Part shown: positions 8,832 through 17,633 of the stretch, in pieces
Layout: the number at the start of each line of letters is the position of its first letter
How positions within the stretch are numbered: the first letter of the stretch is position 1
Source: Nucisporomicrobium flavum
Lineage (GTDB): Bacteria > Actinomycetota > Actinomycetes > Mycobacteriales > Micromonosporaceae
Direction of reading: 5' to 3'
Length of the DNA: 64,000 bases
Assembly (NCBI RefSeq): GCF_016464385.1
Contig: NZ_JADMLH010000011.1
Location: forward strand, 245,312-309,311
Translations under genes and position numbers: made by a program
The notes under the pieces: model-generated
The model's database searches: none
The model's input: only the letters and a program-made list of their open reading frames with translations
What the model was told of the DNA's origin: nothing

Positions 8832-9694
8832 GCGACCTGTTCGACCAGGAACGTGCCACCGTCCGGGAGTGGACCGATGTCCTCGCCCGCGTGCGGTTCG
8901 GCACGGTCAAGGTCGCTGGCCGCAACGTAGCCGGCGCCCGTATCAAAGCCGTCGCTGCGCGGCTGGCCGACTACGCGGACAGCGACGGCTCACGGGTGCG
9001 GCCCGGCATCGCGCGCATCGCTGTCGACCTGGAGAGCGACTACAGCTCCGTCAAACGCGCCGTGCAATACCTCGTGCGCGTCGGCCTGCTGAGCTTGGTG
9101 CGCGCGGGGACCGCGGCGGGGCGCGCCGACGAATATCAGCTGAGCATCCCGGCCAGCCTCACCGACGAGCTGGAGGTGTGGTCCCCGGCCCGCCACCATC
9201 TCGAAACTGACCGGGTCCGCCAGGCCAACCGCGGCCGCTATAAGAAGGCCAACCCGACCGCTGACCCCGAAAACCTGCGGTTGCCTCACGCACCCGCAGA
9301 CGACGAGACCAACAGCGGGCCGCGGGTGCATCAGGCATCCGCAGATCCTGCTGACTCGGTGGCTTCTGCGGGTGCCTCAGGTACTGACTTTCCGGCACCT
9401 GCGGGTGCCTCAGGCACTGACCTGCGGGTGCATCAGGCACCCGCCACCGAGCAAGACCTAGACACAACTACGACCGAGCCAACCGATGGAGATGTTTGTA
9501 CGGCCATTACTGGTCCGCGCGCACGCGAGACCTCGGACGAGCCAGACACCCCACGCCTGGCCGACCGATGCCAACACGGCCTCACATCCCGCCGGCGACC
9601 CGACGGCACACCCTCATGCGCCCTCTGCCGCCGCGGCATTACCGCCAACTCACCGCTCGCCCCCGTCATCCCCCTCCGACCGGCCGCGTCATGA
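8828..9694 (+). CDS. Winged-helix protein, candidate replication initiator of the element
   Basis: I chose the TTG at 8828 because AGGAG at 8815-8819 sits at good distance and the start overlaps the upstream stop; an in-frame GTG at 8741 is an alternative. The protein has 288 residues. Residues ~25-105 read as a winged helix: RIKAVAARLADYADSDGSRVRPGIARIAVDLESDYSSVKRAVQYL followed by a beta wing. This is the type found in initiator-like or DNA-binding proteins of actinomycete integrative plasmids. The second half is low complexity and its gene contains a 21-bp iteron array (9278-9444). A C-terminal Cys/His cluster (RCQHGLTS, then SCALCRRG) may bind zinc. A repressor role rather than initiator is possible. 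Confidence 0.6.
   Translation: MSDLFDQERATVREWTDVLARVRFGTVKVAGRNVAGARIKAVAARLADYADSDGSRVRPGIARIAVDLESDYSSVKRAVQYLVRVGLLSLVRAGTAAGRADEYQLSIPASLTDELEVWSPARHHLETDRVRQANRGRYKKANPTADPENLRLPHAPADDETNSGPRVHQASADPADSVASAGASGTDFPAPAGASGTDLRVHQAPATEQDLDTTTTEPTDGDVCTAITGPRARETSDEPDTPRLADRCQHGLTSRRRPDGTPSCALCRRGITANSPLAPVIPLRPAAS
9278..9444. repeat. Five 21-bp iterons inside the winged-helix gene
   Basis: Copies start at 9278, 9322, 9368, 9401 and 9424. The best copy is a hyphenated palindrome, GCGGGTGC then ATCAG then GCACCCGC. Copies 1, 2 and 5 are read in one frame (encoding R-V-H-Q-A-type peptides), whereas copies 3 and 4 are read in another (A-G-A-S-G-T-D). Conservation of DNA across two reading frames argues that selection acts on DNA, as for an initiator-binding or repressor-binding array. 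Spacings are 44, 46, 33 and 23 bp. Confidence 0.8.
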
Positions 9695-10002
9695 CCGACC
9701 TCCACCTCACTCCCGGCCAGGACCGCAGCCGCGCCGCAGCCGTCGCCCGAGCCCTCATCCACAGAGATGAAGCTGCGTTCGGTCGGGCGTCACCAGCATG
9801 GTCTCCTGACGAGTGGCGAGGTCGGCTGAGTGCGCGCGCCGGCGGCGCCTTCTTTGACCTCGAACAAGTCTCGAGCGCCTTCGGCTCAGTCGCCGGCCGA
9901 GTTATTGACGTACCAGCGCGTGAGTTCGATGCGGTTGTGAAGTCCGAGTCGGTTGTTGAGGTTGTTGACGTGAGTGTCCACGGTGCGTGGGCTGATCCGT
10001 AG
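9691..10002 (+). CDS. Hypothetical small ORF at operon end, perhaps truncated
   Basis: ATG at 9691 overlaps the TGA of the winged-helix gene (ATGA), as expected for a translationally coupled gene. Residues 1-65 (MTDLHLTPGQDRSRAAAVARAL onward) look protein-like. The ORF then runs 117 bp into the convergent LuxR-type gene, where the coding signal belongs to the other strand. The gene may therefore be the 5' remnant of a longer operon member cut by recombination near 9,885. I do not recognise a family. Confidence 0.35.
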   Translation: MTDLHLTPGQDRSRAAAVARALIHRDEAAFGRASPAWSPDEWRGRLSARAGGAFFDLEQVSSAFGSVAGRVIDVPAREFDAVVKSESVVEVVDVSVHGAWADP

Positions 10003-12213
10003 GCAGCGAGCGATCTCCGCAGTGCTCAACCCCTTGGCGACGAGCTCGGCGACCTCGAGTTCCCGGGGGGTGGCGATGCTCTCTGTCGAGTTGCGTGGGT
10101 GTCGTGAGGTGGACTCGTTGAGGGCGTGGCGGATGGCGTGTTCGTGTGAGCGCCTGCCGGCGGCTGCTTCCTTGGCGATGCTGGTGTCCTCGAGGTGATC
10201 GGCGATGCGGGTCCGAGCCTGCTCCCTGCGTTCCGCGAGCGGCCGCAGGTTGGATAGCGCCACGCCCAGCTTCTCCTGGCGGGCTCGTGCGGCGCCGAGC
10301 AGCCATGCGGCTCGTCTGGCCTCGCGTTCAGGGTCGGGTGTGTCGCGCAGCCGGGCGGCGGTGATCCATGCGGCCAGCTCGATGCTCCAGGTTTGGCCCC
10401 ACTGATCGTCCATGTCGCGTTGCAGTTGTAGGCAGCGGCTGATCGCGGTGGTGGCGCGTTCGAGGTTGTCGCAGCGTAGTGCGGCTAGCGCGGTTGCCCA
10501 CAGGGCCCAGGAGAGGGCCCAGGGAGCTTTGGCTTGTTCGGCTTCGTCGAGGTATCGGCGGGCGGCGTCTTCGGCGGCGTCGGGTTCGCCGGCGAAGGTG
10601 TTGGCGATGGACCACATCATGGTCGCCATGTGCCGGTCGCCGGAGGTGGCGGGGTTGGCGAACTGGTCGCGGGCGGCGGCGAGCAGTCCGATGGTTTCTC
10701 GTCGTCCGGTGAGCAGGGCGTCGCCGGCGCCGCGGGCGAACAGCACCGGGGGTATGACTGGTTCGTGGTGGGCGCGTAGCCAGACGTCGGCTGTTTCCAG
10801 CAGGGCATGGGCCGTTTCGTGGCGGCCTTGGGTGGAGGCGATCCAGGCTGCTGCCGCAGCGGTGGCGGCCAGGTCGGCGGCCTCTTCGGGCCCGCTGGGG
10901 TGGGGATTGGAGGCGCTGATGGCGCGGTTGAGATGGTTGAAGGCGAGGCCCATGAAGCCCCAGAAGAACGGAGCGCGGGAGCGTGTGAGGTCGCGGCTGA
11001 GTGCTCGCGCGGTGGTGTGGTCGCCGTCGGCGATGCTGTGGTCGATGGCGTTGGAGATTTCGCTCAGCTCGCGTCGTACGGCGGTCAGTGTGTCGAGTTC
11101 GCTGGGTCCGAGCCAGGTCGCGACTGCGTGTTCGAGCCAGCGGCGGTAGTAGCGGCGGTGACGGGCTTGTACGGCGCTGGTGTCGCCTAAGTCGGCCAGT
11201 CGTTGCCGGCCGTACGCGCGCAGGGTGTGCAGCATCGCGTACCGGGCGGGGCTGGAGGTGGTGTCGACGGTGAGTACGGACTTGTCGACCAGTCCGGCGA
11301 TGAGGTCGACGATCGTGGCGAGGTCGTTGCCGCTGGCGACGGCTTCGGCGGCGACCAGGTCGAAGGTGCCGACGAAGACGGAGGTGCGGGCCCATACCCG
11401 TTGTTCCTGCGGCGTGCACAGGTCGTAGGAGAGGTCTACGACGCGCCCAAGCGTGGAGTGGCGTTCATCGGTCCCGAGGGATGGAGCCGTGAGCAGCCGG
11501 AACCGGTCGTCGAGGCGGTCGATCAGGTCGTGCACGGACAAGGTACGAGCGCGACCCGCGGCCAGGCGTATCGCGAGTGGCAGTCCATCGAGCTGGCGGC
11601 ACAGGCGCTGGATGGCGTCGGTGTCGGCCAGGGCCGCCGGTGGTGATCCGGCGGCGGTGGCGAGCTCGGTGAACAACTGGACCGCGTCGCGGTTCGGCAG
11701 CGGCGGTACCGGCATGGTGTGTTCGCCGGCGATCGCGAGCGGCTGGCGGGAGGTGGCTATGACGCGTAGGTGGGGTGTCGCCTGCAGCAGGTCGCTGACA
11801 AGCTCGCGGGTTTGAGCGAGCAGGTGTTCACAGCCGTCGACAATCAGTAGAGCTCGTCGGTTGTGCAGGCGCTCGCGTAGGACGTGCAGTGTTGCCGGAC
11901 CATGCTGTCGCAAACCCAGCGCGAGCGCTACGTGGGTGTAAAGCCGTTCGGGGAATCCGTCGTCATGGCCGTCGAGCTCGCCGACATCGATGAACCAGGC
12001 GCCGTCGGGAAACAGTGTGCGCAGGCGGACGGCGATGCGCTGGGCGAGGCGTGTTTTGCCGACGCCGCCCGGGCCGGTGAGCGTCAGGAGCCGCTCCCTG
12101 CGCAGCAGTTGCTCCGCAGCGGCTAGGGTTTCGTCGCGACCGATGAAGACGGCGATATCCAGCGGCAGGTTGCCACAGGGGACCGGCTGACCGTTCTGTG
12201 CATCGTTGCCCAC
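9886..12213 (-). CDS. LuxR-family transcriptional regulator with STAND ATPase domain
   Basis: The GTG at 12213 is preceded by a good RBS (GGAGGT), giving 775 residues. The N-terminal NB-ARC-type ATPase has Walker A GPGGVGKT at residues 47-54 and a Walker B-like LLIVDGCEHL near 125-135, with sensor-like stretches GLPLAIRLAAGRA after. A helical TPR-like middle region follows. The last ~60 residues are a LuxR HTH (PRELEVAELVAKGLSTAEIARCLRISPRTVDTHV). Such regulators (AfsR/LAL-like architecture) switch on target promoters on ATP and ligand binding. The target is unknown; nearby methyltransferase genes or accessory cassettes are candidates. It is monocistronic and convergent with the excisionase operon. 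Confidence 0.9.
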   Translation of the reverse strand: MGNDAQNGQPVPCGNLPLDIAVFIGRDETLAAAEQLLRRERLLTLTGPGGVGKTRLAQRIAVRLRTLFPDGAWFIDVGELDGHDDGFPERLYTHVALALGLRQHGPATLHVLRERLHNRRALLIVDGCEHLLAQTRELVSDLLQATPHLRVIATSRQPLAIAGEHTMPVPPLPNRDAVQLFTELATAAGSPPAALADTDAIQRLCRQLDGLPLAIRLAAGRARTLSVHDLIDRLDDRFRLLTAPSLGTDERHSTLGRVVDLSYDLCTPQEQRVWARTSVFVGTFDLVAAEAVASGNDLATIVDLIAGLVDKSVLTVDTTSSPARYAMLHTLRAYGRQRLADLGDTSAVQARHRRYYRRWLEHAVATWLGPSELDTLTAVRRELSEISNAIDHSIADGDHTTARALSRDLTRSRAPFFWGFMGLAFNHLNRAISASNPHPSGPEEAADLAATAAAAAWIASTQGRHETAHALLETADVWLRAHHEPVIPPVLFARGAGDALLTGRRETIGLLAAARDQFANPATSGDRHMATMMWSIANTFAGEPDAAEDAARRYLDEAEQAKAPWALSWALWATALAALRCDNLERATTAISRCLQLQRDMDDQWGQTWSIELAAWITAARLRDTPDPEREARRAAWLLGAARARQEKLGVALSNLRPLAERREQARTRIADHLEDTSIAKEAAAGRRSHEHAIRHALNESTSRHPRNSTESIATPRELEVAELVAKGLSTAEIARCLRISPRTVDTHVNNLNNRLGLHNRIELTRWYVNNSAGD

Positions 12214-12868
12214 GACACCTCCCGGATTGTTGTGTTGCGGACCTAATTGCTTCTACGACGGACGCTCCGGTGGCCCTGAGAGAACAGGGTGTCCCTGCGC
12301 TAGTCGTTGTCGCGGTCGTTGGTGCTGCTGCGGTCCACCGCGCTGATGGAAGCGGCGCAGCCACCAGTTTTGGGGGAGTGGCGCCGGGGAGCGAGTACGC
12401 CGGCGAGGTCTTGCACTGCAAATGTTCCCCCGCGCGATTCAGTGGCTGTCTCCGGCCGTGGTGCGCGGCGGCGTGCGCCTTCCACAGCAAGAGCGGCACG
12501 GCCGACATGCACGATTTCTGAGCCGGATTCGTTTTTACCGCATGACAGTAGATTGTGCTACGGCGCCCGGATTGCGCTCTGAGTAGATCGTTTCCTAAAA
12601 AGCGTCACTTGGAAGGTGTGACCGGTTCTACAGTCACGCGGCGCTCGATGACATGCGCAGGCTTCCGGGGGCACACAGCAATGGTCGGTTGAATTGGCCG
12701 TCGAGTGACGAGGCGCAACGGCGGGCGGGACACGCGTTAGGCCTCTGGTCGGGCCAGGGTCGGTGATGGATGGCCGGCTGTGACAGCCAGGTCCTCAAGG
12801 GAATCGCTGCAGGTAGGCGTTGTGGTCCGCTAAAGGGCAGACCTGTTGCTCGGTGGCGAGGTCGGCCG
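12214..12868. other. 655-bp intergenic region upstream of the LuxR-type gene
   Basis: No supported gene. The stretch around 12530-12610 is less GC-rich than its surroundings and is the likeliest promoter region for the leftward LuxR-type gene. Short ORFs on both strands here have no recognisable content or ribosome binding sites. Confidence 0.45.
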
Positions 12869-15295
12869 TTACCTCTTGTGCCCAAGTCCGGCCCAGGCGC
12901 CAACGACTCGGAGCGGCAGGTCTGGAGTATGTGGGCGCGGCCGCCATTGACTGTTCGGCACTATCCCCGGCTCAACGACCTCGAGGCCGTCGAACAAGGC
13001 AACGACTTCGTCTTTGTCACGTAGCCAGAAGTCGCTGCGGCCCTCACGGCGCATCCGTTCGACCTCAGCGGCGACCTCTGGCGTGAGGAAGTCGCCCGTA
13101 GCATGTGTGACTGCCAGGAAGCTGCCTGGTGCCAGGGCGTCCATAAGCTCCTGGACCAACGGCTGCGCGGCCCCCGGGCCATCGATGAAATGCAGCACCG
13201 CGACCAGAATCAGACCGACCGGCTGGTTCAAGTCGAGCGTCTCCAGCAGCTGTGCACTGCGCAAAATACTGGCCGGCTCGTGCAGGTCAGCGTGAAGGTA
13301 GGCGGTCCGGCCTTGCTGCGAGCTCGTCAAGAGGGCGCGAGCGTGGTTGGCCACCAGCAGATCGTTGTCGACATAGACGACCCGGCTGTCCGGCGCAACA
13401 GCCTGGGCCACCTCATGGACGTTGTCCTCTGTAGGTAGCCCTGCGCCGATGTCGAGGAACTGCCGTACACCCCGCTCAGCGGCCAAGTAGTGAACCATTC
13501 GGCGCAGCACGTCCCGGTTCTCGACCACGCCCTTGCGGATGTCGGGTTCCAGGCGCTCGAACTCAGCGGCCGATTCGCGGTCGGCGGCGAAGTTGTCCTT
13601 GCCGCCGAGCCAGAAGTTGTACCGCCGTGCAGGGTGAGCGACCCAGGGCTGGATGGCGGCGAGGCGCGCTGTGAAGTCATCGGCGGACAGGCGCTCGATT
13701 GCCGCGAGGCCGATCTGAGGAACGTCTGCCTCCCGAGGGTCAGCTCGTATTGGCGAAGCATCATCGGCCTTGGTTCCGATGTCCGGTTCCGGGGCGGCCC
13801 CGTACCGGCTGAGACGCCGATAGGACTCGCGATCCAACCTGGCGGCGTGGCCCACGGTCGTGCAGCTCCATGAGCGGCCGGGAGGACCTTCCTTCTCGAT
13901 CAGCCCAAGATCAGTGAGTTTGCGCAGCATTGTGTTGAGCTGGCCTTCGCCCGGGGCGCTGCCTGCTTGCACGGTGATCGTGGGCCGGAGGTCTGCGTAC
14001 CTCAGCGGCGCATCGGCAAGAGCTCGCAAGATGTGCTCGTACCAAGGGTTCTTGATGAGCAGTGTGAGGATCTTCTCGGCCTTGCGGTATGTCTTGCGCC
14101 CGACTGCTGCCCATGCGTTGACTTCATACAGTTCCGGGTCGGGGGAGTCGGGCTCCGGTCGCCATCGTGTGGTGGGCACGACACCGGGCTCCACCAACTG
14201 AAGATTCTCGAAGAGCGCCGCGATTTCGTCGCGGTCACGCATCCAGAAGTCACTCTTGCCCTCGCGGCGCATCCGCTCGTGCTCGGCTACAACGTGGGCG
14301 GGCGAGAAGTCGTCGGTCACATGAGTGACGGCCATGAAGCTACCCGGCGCCAAAGCCTCTATGAGTTCGTCGACCAAGGGCTGGCCAGAACCCTCTCCGT
14401 CGATGAAATGCAGCACTCCGAAGAGCAGCAGAGCCACCGGCTCGGTCAGATCAAGGGTCTCGCGCAGCACCGGATGCGCGAGGATTTTGGCCGGCTTGCG
14501 CAAGTCCGCGTCGATATACGCCGTCTTGCCCTGCGGGGTGCTGGTCAGCAGAGCACGTGCATGGTTGGCCACCAGCGGGTCGTTGTCGACATAGACGACG
14601 CGGCTCTCCGGTGCTGCCGCTTGGGCGACGTGATGAACGTTGCCAGCGGTGGGCAGGCCCGTGCCGATGTCGAGGAACTGCCGCACACCCTGCTCGACGA
14701 GGTATCGCACGACGCGGCGTAACAGATCCCGGTTCGCGCGCACGCCGACGCGGACACCCGGATAGAGCTTCTCCAGCGCGTCGCCGGATGCGCGGTCGGC
14801 CGCGAAGTTGTCCTTCCCGCCCAGCCAGTAGTCGTAGCGGCGCGCTGGATGTGCCACCGAAGGGTTCAGCCCTCGCAGGTGGTCGGCGATCTGGCGCCGG
14901 ATCGACTGATCGTGTGCGCGCCGCGCGGCGGGCTGGGCGTTTGTGTCTGCGGATGCTGCGCCCTCATCGACGTTGCCGCGTAAGGCCCACAGGTGATCGA
15001 AGTAGTCGCGGTCCTGTTTGGCCTGCTGGCCGGTTGTGGTGAGTACCCACGGGGCTTGCTTGCCAGGTCCGTCTTTCTTGATCAGGTCGAGCTCGCGCAT
15101 CTGCCGTAATGCCCGGTTCACCTGGCCCTCGCCCCGCGGCGGTTCGGGCTCGGTGAGACCCATCAGGAACGCCTTGATGTCGACGTACTGCTGGGGTCCC
15201 GTCGCCAGCAGGTCCAAGATGGGCCGATGCCAGGGCTGGATGGCGATCTCGTCGAGTACATCTGGCGACGATCCTGCTGAGCCGGGCGTACCCAC
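12869..15295 (-). CDS. Duplicated winged-helix / DUF574 SAM-methyltransferase fusion
   Basis: An 808-residue protein from a GTG start, built as an internal duplication. A winged helix (~15-105) is followed by a DUF574-type Rossmann methyltransferase (~140-390), a second winged helix (~410-500) and a second methyltransferase (~550-808). Both methyltransferase halves carry the family signature HPARRYxxWLGGKDNFAADR, the SAM loop QFLDIGxGLPT, the acidic VVYVDNDxLVANHARALL and VLHFIDG. Members usually have a single domain of about 270 residues and are frequent in actinomycetes, with no firmly assigned substrate. Fusion to HTH domains suggests a regulator that senses SAM or methylates a local partner. 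It is divergent from another methyltransferase gene, with palindromic sites between them. Confidence 0.85.
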   Translation of the reverse strand: MGTPGSAGSSPDVLDEIAIQPWHRPILDLLATGPQQYVDIKAFLMGLTEPEPPRGEGQVNRALRQMRELDLIKKDGPGKQAPWVLTTTGQQAKQDRDYFDHLWALRGNVDEGAASADTNAQPAARRAHDQSIRRQIADHLRGLNPSVAHPARRYDYWLGGKDNFAADRASGDALEKLYPGVRVGVRANRDLLRRVVRYLVEQGVRQFLDIGTGLPTAGNVHHVAQAAAPESRVVYVDNDPLVANHARALLTSTPQGKTAYIDADLRKPAKILAHPVLRETLDLTEPVALLLFGVLHFIDGEGSGQPLVDELIEALAPGSFMAVTHVTDDFSPAHVVAEHERMRREGKSDFWMRDRDEIAALFENLQLVEPGVVPTTRWRPEPDSPDPELYEVNAWAAVGRKTYRKAEKILTLLIKNPWYEHILRALADAPLRYADLRPTITVQAGSAPGEGQLNTMLRKLTDLGLIEKEGPPGRSWSCTTVGHAARLDRESYRRLSRYGAAPEPDIGTKADDASPIRADPREADVPQIGLAAIERLSADDFTARLAAIQPWVAHPARRYNFWLGGKDNFAADRESAAEFERLEPDIRKGVVENRDVLRRMVHYLAAERGVRQFLDIGAGLPTEDNVHEVAQAVAPDSRVVYVDNDLLVANHARALLTSSQQGRTAYLHADLHEPASILRSAQLLETLDLNQPVGLILVAVLHFIDGPGAAQPLVQELMDALAPGSFLAVTHATGDFLTPEVAAEVERMRREGRSDFWLRDKDEVVALFDGLEVVEPGIVPNSQWRPRPHTPDLPLRVVGAWAGLGHKR

Positions 15296-15587
15296 GCCGT
15301 GTTCCTCCCCGTCGGTGCTGACGGACAGAGTTTCTCACATTTTGCGTAGGGCCGAGTACCACGCTTGTCGATGCGTCGTAGCCGTCAACCCGGGCGTTGG
15401 CAGCGAAGTTTGTCCATGCACGATGCATCGCTGCGCAGCTACGTAGACGAGCAAGACGGTCCTACGTAGAAGATCCGATGCGACTTCCGCCGCATCTTCA
15501 CGACACTTCCTTTCGGAAAGGCCCGTGCCGAACTACAGGCGTCACGGCCTTGTCCGCAATCCGGTACACCGATCAGGGGGAAGCAGG
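15296..15587. other. Divergent promoter region between the two methyltransferase genes
   Basis: It contains paired CTACGTAG palindromes (15439-15446, 15462-15469) and ATGCACGATGCAT (15417-15429). The AT-richer stretch before 15588 ends in AGGGGG, a good RBS for the rightward gene. Confidence 0.5.
15417..15469. promoter_or_regulatory. Palindromic operator cluster
   Basis: ATGCA-CGA-TGCAT at 15417-15429 is followed by two identical 8-bp palindromes CTACGTAG at 15439 and 15462, 23 bp apart (about two helical turns). They lie between divergent genes, one of which encodes two winged-helix domains, so autoregulation by that protein is a reasonable guess. Confidence 0.5.
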
Positions 15588-16445
15588 ATGACAGCGGCCA
15601 TCACCCACGAGCGAGCAGTGCGGGCGTTCTACGACGACAGCCCCGGAGGAGAGGGCGCCGGACGGGCATACCTGACTCTCATGGGCGACGTCTGGCATCA
15701 CGGCGACGCCGCGGTGGAACAAGCGGGCGGATCACCACGTGACGCGGCGCTGGCCATGCAACGGCGCCTCATGGCGCTCGCGGGCGTCGCCGCGGGCGAG
15801 CGAGTACTGGACTTCGGCAGCGGACTCGGTGGCGCCACCTGCGAAATGGCCCGCGCAACCGGAGCCACGTTTGTCGGTGTCTCCAACACCGAGACCCTCA
15901 ACGAGCACGCCCGCGCGCTCGCGCACGAGCGGGGACTGAGCCGGCAGACCAGCTTCGTGACGGTGGGCGACCTGGACTACCGCACCTTGCTGGCCTGGCC
16001 TGACGGCAGCTTCGACGCTGTCGTCTTCCTCGAATCAGTCTGCCACCTGAGCGACAAACCAGCCTTCTTCCGCGCCGTCTTCCGCCTCTTGAAGCCCGGC
16101 GGCCGGCTGGTTGGTTTGGACTGGCTGCAGCGCGCCTACGGCGACCACCAGACGCCCGAACAGATCGATCACTTCATCCGCCCGGTGTGCGAGCACATCC
16201 GTCTCGCCGGCCTCGGAACGCTCGACTCGTACGCCGACATGATGGCCGACGCCGGCTTCACCGTCACGCACGCCGAGGACGAGTTCGCCGGCCGTCCGTG
16301 CTGGGGATCCACGCCGGCGCAGGACCGGGAGGCCTGGCTCACTTACAGCGATCTGTTCCGCAAAGGCAAATGCGCGCTCGACGCCGCCCGCGAGGCTGGA
16401 GTGTTCACGGTCGGCTGGTGGGCGGCGACCCGACCGTCTGCGTGA
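15588..16445 (+). CDS. Class I SAM-dependent methyltransferase (sterol/UbiE-like)
   Basis: ATG 15588 follows AGGGGG; the product has 285 residues. Residues ~20-40 (VRAFYDDSPGGEG, VWHHGD) match the substrate-gating N-terminus of sterol, tocopherol or glycine methyltransferase-like enzymes. Motif I is VLDFGSGLGGATCEMA, followed by the acidic loop (GVSNTETL), FDAVVFLESVCHL and LLKPGGRLVGLDWL. It should transfer methyl groups from SAM to a small molecule at C, N or O; the substrate cannot be deduced. It is divergent from the HTH/methyltransferase fusion and upstream of an XRE regulator, suggesting a small specialised-metabolism unit. Confidence 0.85.
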   Translation: MTAAITHERAVRAFYDDSPGGEGAGRAYLTLMGDVWHHGDAAVEQAGGSPRDAALAMQRRLMALAGVAAGERVLDFGSGLGGATCEMARATGATFVGVSNTETLNEHARALAHERGLSRQTSFVTVGDLDYRTLLAWPDGSFDAVVFLESVCHLSDKPAFFRAVFRLLKPGGRLVGLDWLQRAYGDHQTPEQIDHFIRPVCEHIRLAGLGTLDSYADMMADAGFTVTHAEDEFAGRPCWGSTPAQDREAWLTYSDLFRKGKCALDAAREAGVFTVGWWAATRPSA

Positions 16446-16494
16446 TCAGACCATGCCCGGCGGCTGACGACTGACACGACGAAGGGCAGCAACC

Positions 16495-16911
16495 ATGGGG
16501 GATGACGTGCTTGTCACTGGGATGCAGCGAACGGCGGCGGCAGGTGACAGTCGGCCGAGACTGCCGGGCAGACCCGCTTCGGCGTCGCGGGCGGAGGGGG
16601 TCGAAGCGGCGATGGAACCGGCGGAGCCGGCGTCAGGCGACGCTTCGGCGGAGCACTTCACCTTCGGACGCCGTCTTCGCCGGGCCCGCCTGGCCAAGCA
16701 ATGGTCTCAACTGCAGCTGGCCCACCGTATGCGTGCGGTGGGCAATGCCCACCGCGGCGCTGCGGAGGTCGCGTCATTGCTCATCATGCTGAGCAAGTGG
16801 GAGAACGATCGCAAGCGCCCCAATCAGTACAACTTGCATCTACTGGCTGCGGCGCTTGAGGTGGAAGTGGGAAGCCTGCAGCTGCCGGTCGATCCTGACT
16901 TCGTGTTCTAG
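16495..16911 (+). CDS. XRE-family HTH regulator
   Basis: A 138-residue protein. The first ~50 residues are disordered and Gly/Pro/Ala rich. The C-terminal half is an HTH: FGRRLRRARLAKQWSQLQLAHRM, a short insertion (RAVGNAHRGAAEVASLL), then LSKWENDRKRPNQYNLHLLAAAL. Recognition-helix and dimer-facing positions are normal for cro/C1-type regulators. It lies 49 bp after the methyltransferase gene on the same strand and may be cotranscribed. The convergent downstream gene is unrelated. It could recognise the 10-bp triple repeats nearby, but nothing in the sequence proves that. Confidence 0.75.
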   Translation: MGDDVLVTGMQRTAAAGDSRPRLPGRPASASRAEGVEAAMEPAEPASGDASAEHFTFGRRLRRARLAKQWSQLQLAHRMRAVGNAHRGAAEVASLLIMLSKWENDRKRPNQYNLHLLAAALEVEVGSLQLPVDPDFVF

Positions 16912-16946
16912 TTGCCCAGTCTTTTCGGCGACTTGCTGAGCGGCTT

Positions 16947-17633
16947 TCAGCGATTGCGGCGAGTGTCAGCGCGGTCCGGCTCTGTTCCGCTGAAGACGGC
17001 AAGCGCCCAGACGAGAACACCGGCGTAGACGTGCAACGTGTCGGCGAATTCGACCTGCCGGTTGACGCCACCGTCATCGGTGACGGTAGCGATGTCGTCG
17101 TATGCCGTGACTGACTCGCCTTGCAGGCGGTAGGTGATGAGTTCCTTGAGGTGCTTCCGAGCGTGTGCCACGGCCTCGTTCTGCTCTTGAGCGACCCGGT
17201 CGCCGTCGCCGTCGCCGGTGAAGCGAACCTCGGGCAGGTAGTGTCCCCAGGCCGCGATCACATCGGACGGGCGAATGACCGTGGATCCCGGTGGCGGGGG
17301 CGTCTGATCGGCGGCTACGGCTTGGGCGACCTGGCTGGCGTAAACGGCGTAGATCGTCGCGGAGCGGGCCAGCACCACGATGGCTTGCTCGTAGTGCTGG
17401 TCAGCGAGGTGCTGCAGGTCCGTGAATGCGTGCAGCGCCGGCGTGTCCGCGCACTCGGCGGCGCGTTGCGCTTCCATGAGCGATTCGACCTGCATGGCTT
17501 GGGCCGCGACCCACTGCAGGTAAGCAGCGGACTGGTTGCACGCCGTTCCCATCGCGATGAGTGTTCGGCGTACGTCCGCTGGCAGGCGCACGCCCATGTG
17601 AGGCTGCAACAGCTGCTGCGTTGTCACACCCAT
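16947..17633 (-). CDS. Hypothetical helical protein (228 aa)
   Basis: I do not recognise the family. ATG at 17633; 228 residues, largely helical and Ala/Gln/Val-rich, with long amphipathic stretches (LQHLADQHYEQAIVVLARSATIYAVYASQVAQAVAAD) but no membrane span or catalytic motif. A proline/acidic linker (QTPPPPGSTVIRP, FTGDGDGDRV) splits it into two halves. It lies 36 bp from the convergent XRE gene. The 10-bp triple repeat site 2 is ~110 bp upstream of its start, so that site could control this gene as well as the rightward operon. Confidence 0.65.
   Translation of the reverse strand: MGVTTQQLLQPHMGVRLPADVRRTLIAMGTACNQSAAYLQWVAAQAMQVESLMEAQRAAECADTPALHAFTDLQHLADQHYEQAIVVLARSATIYAVYASQVAQAVAADQTPPPPGSTVIRPSDVIAAWGHYLPEVRFTGDGDGDRVAQEQNEAVAHARKHLKELITYRLQGESVTAYDDIATVTDDGGVNRQVEFADTLHVYAGVLVWALAVFSGTEPDRADTRRNR

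Noticed and set aside
10328..11419. 363-codon minus-strand frame inside the LuxR-type gene
   Set aside because: Arg/His/Pro-rich shadow of the real frame; no domain content.
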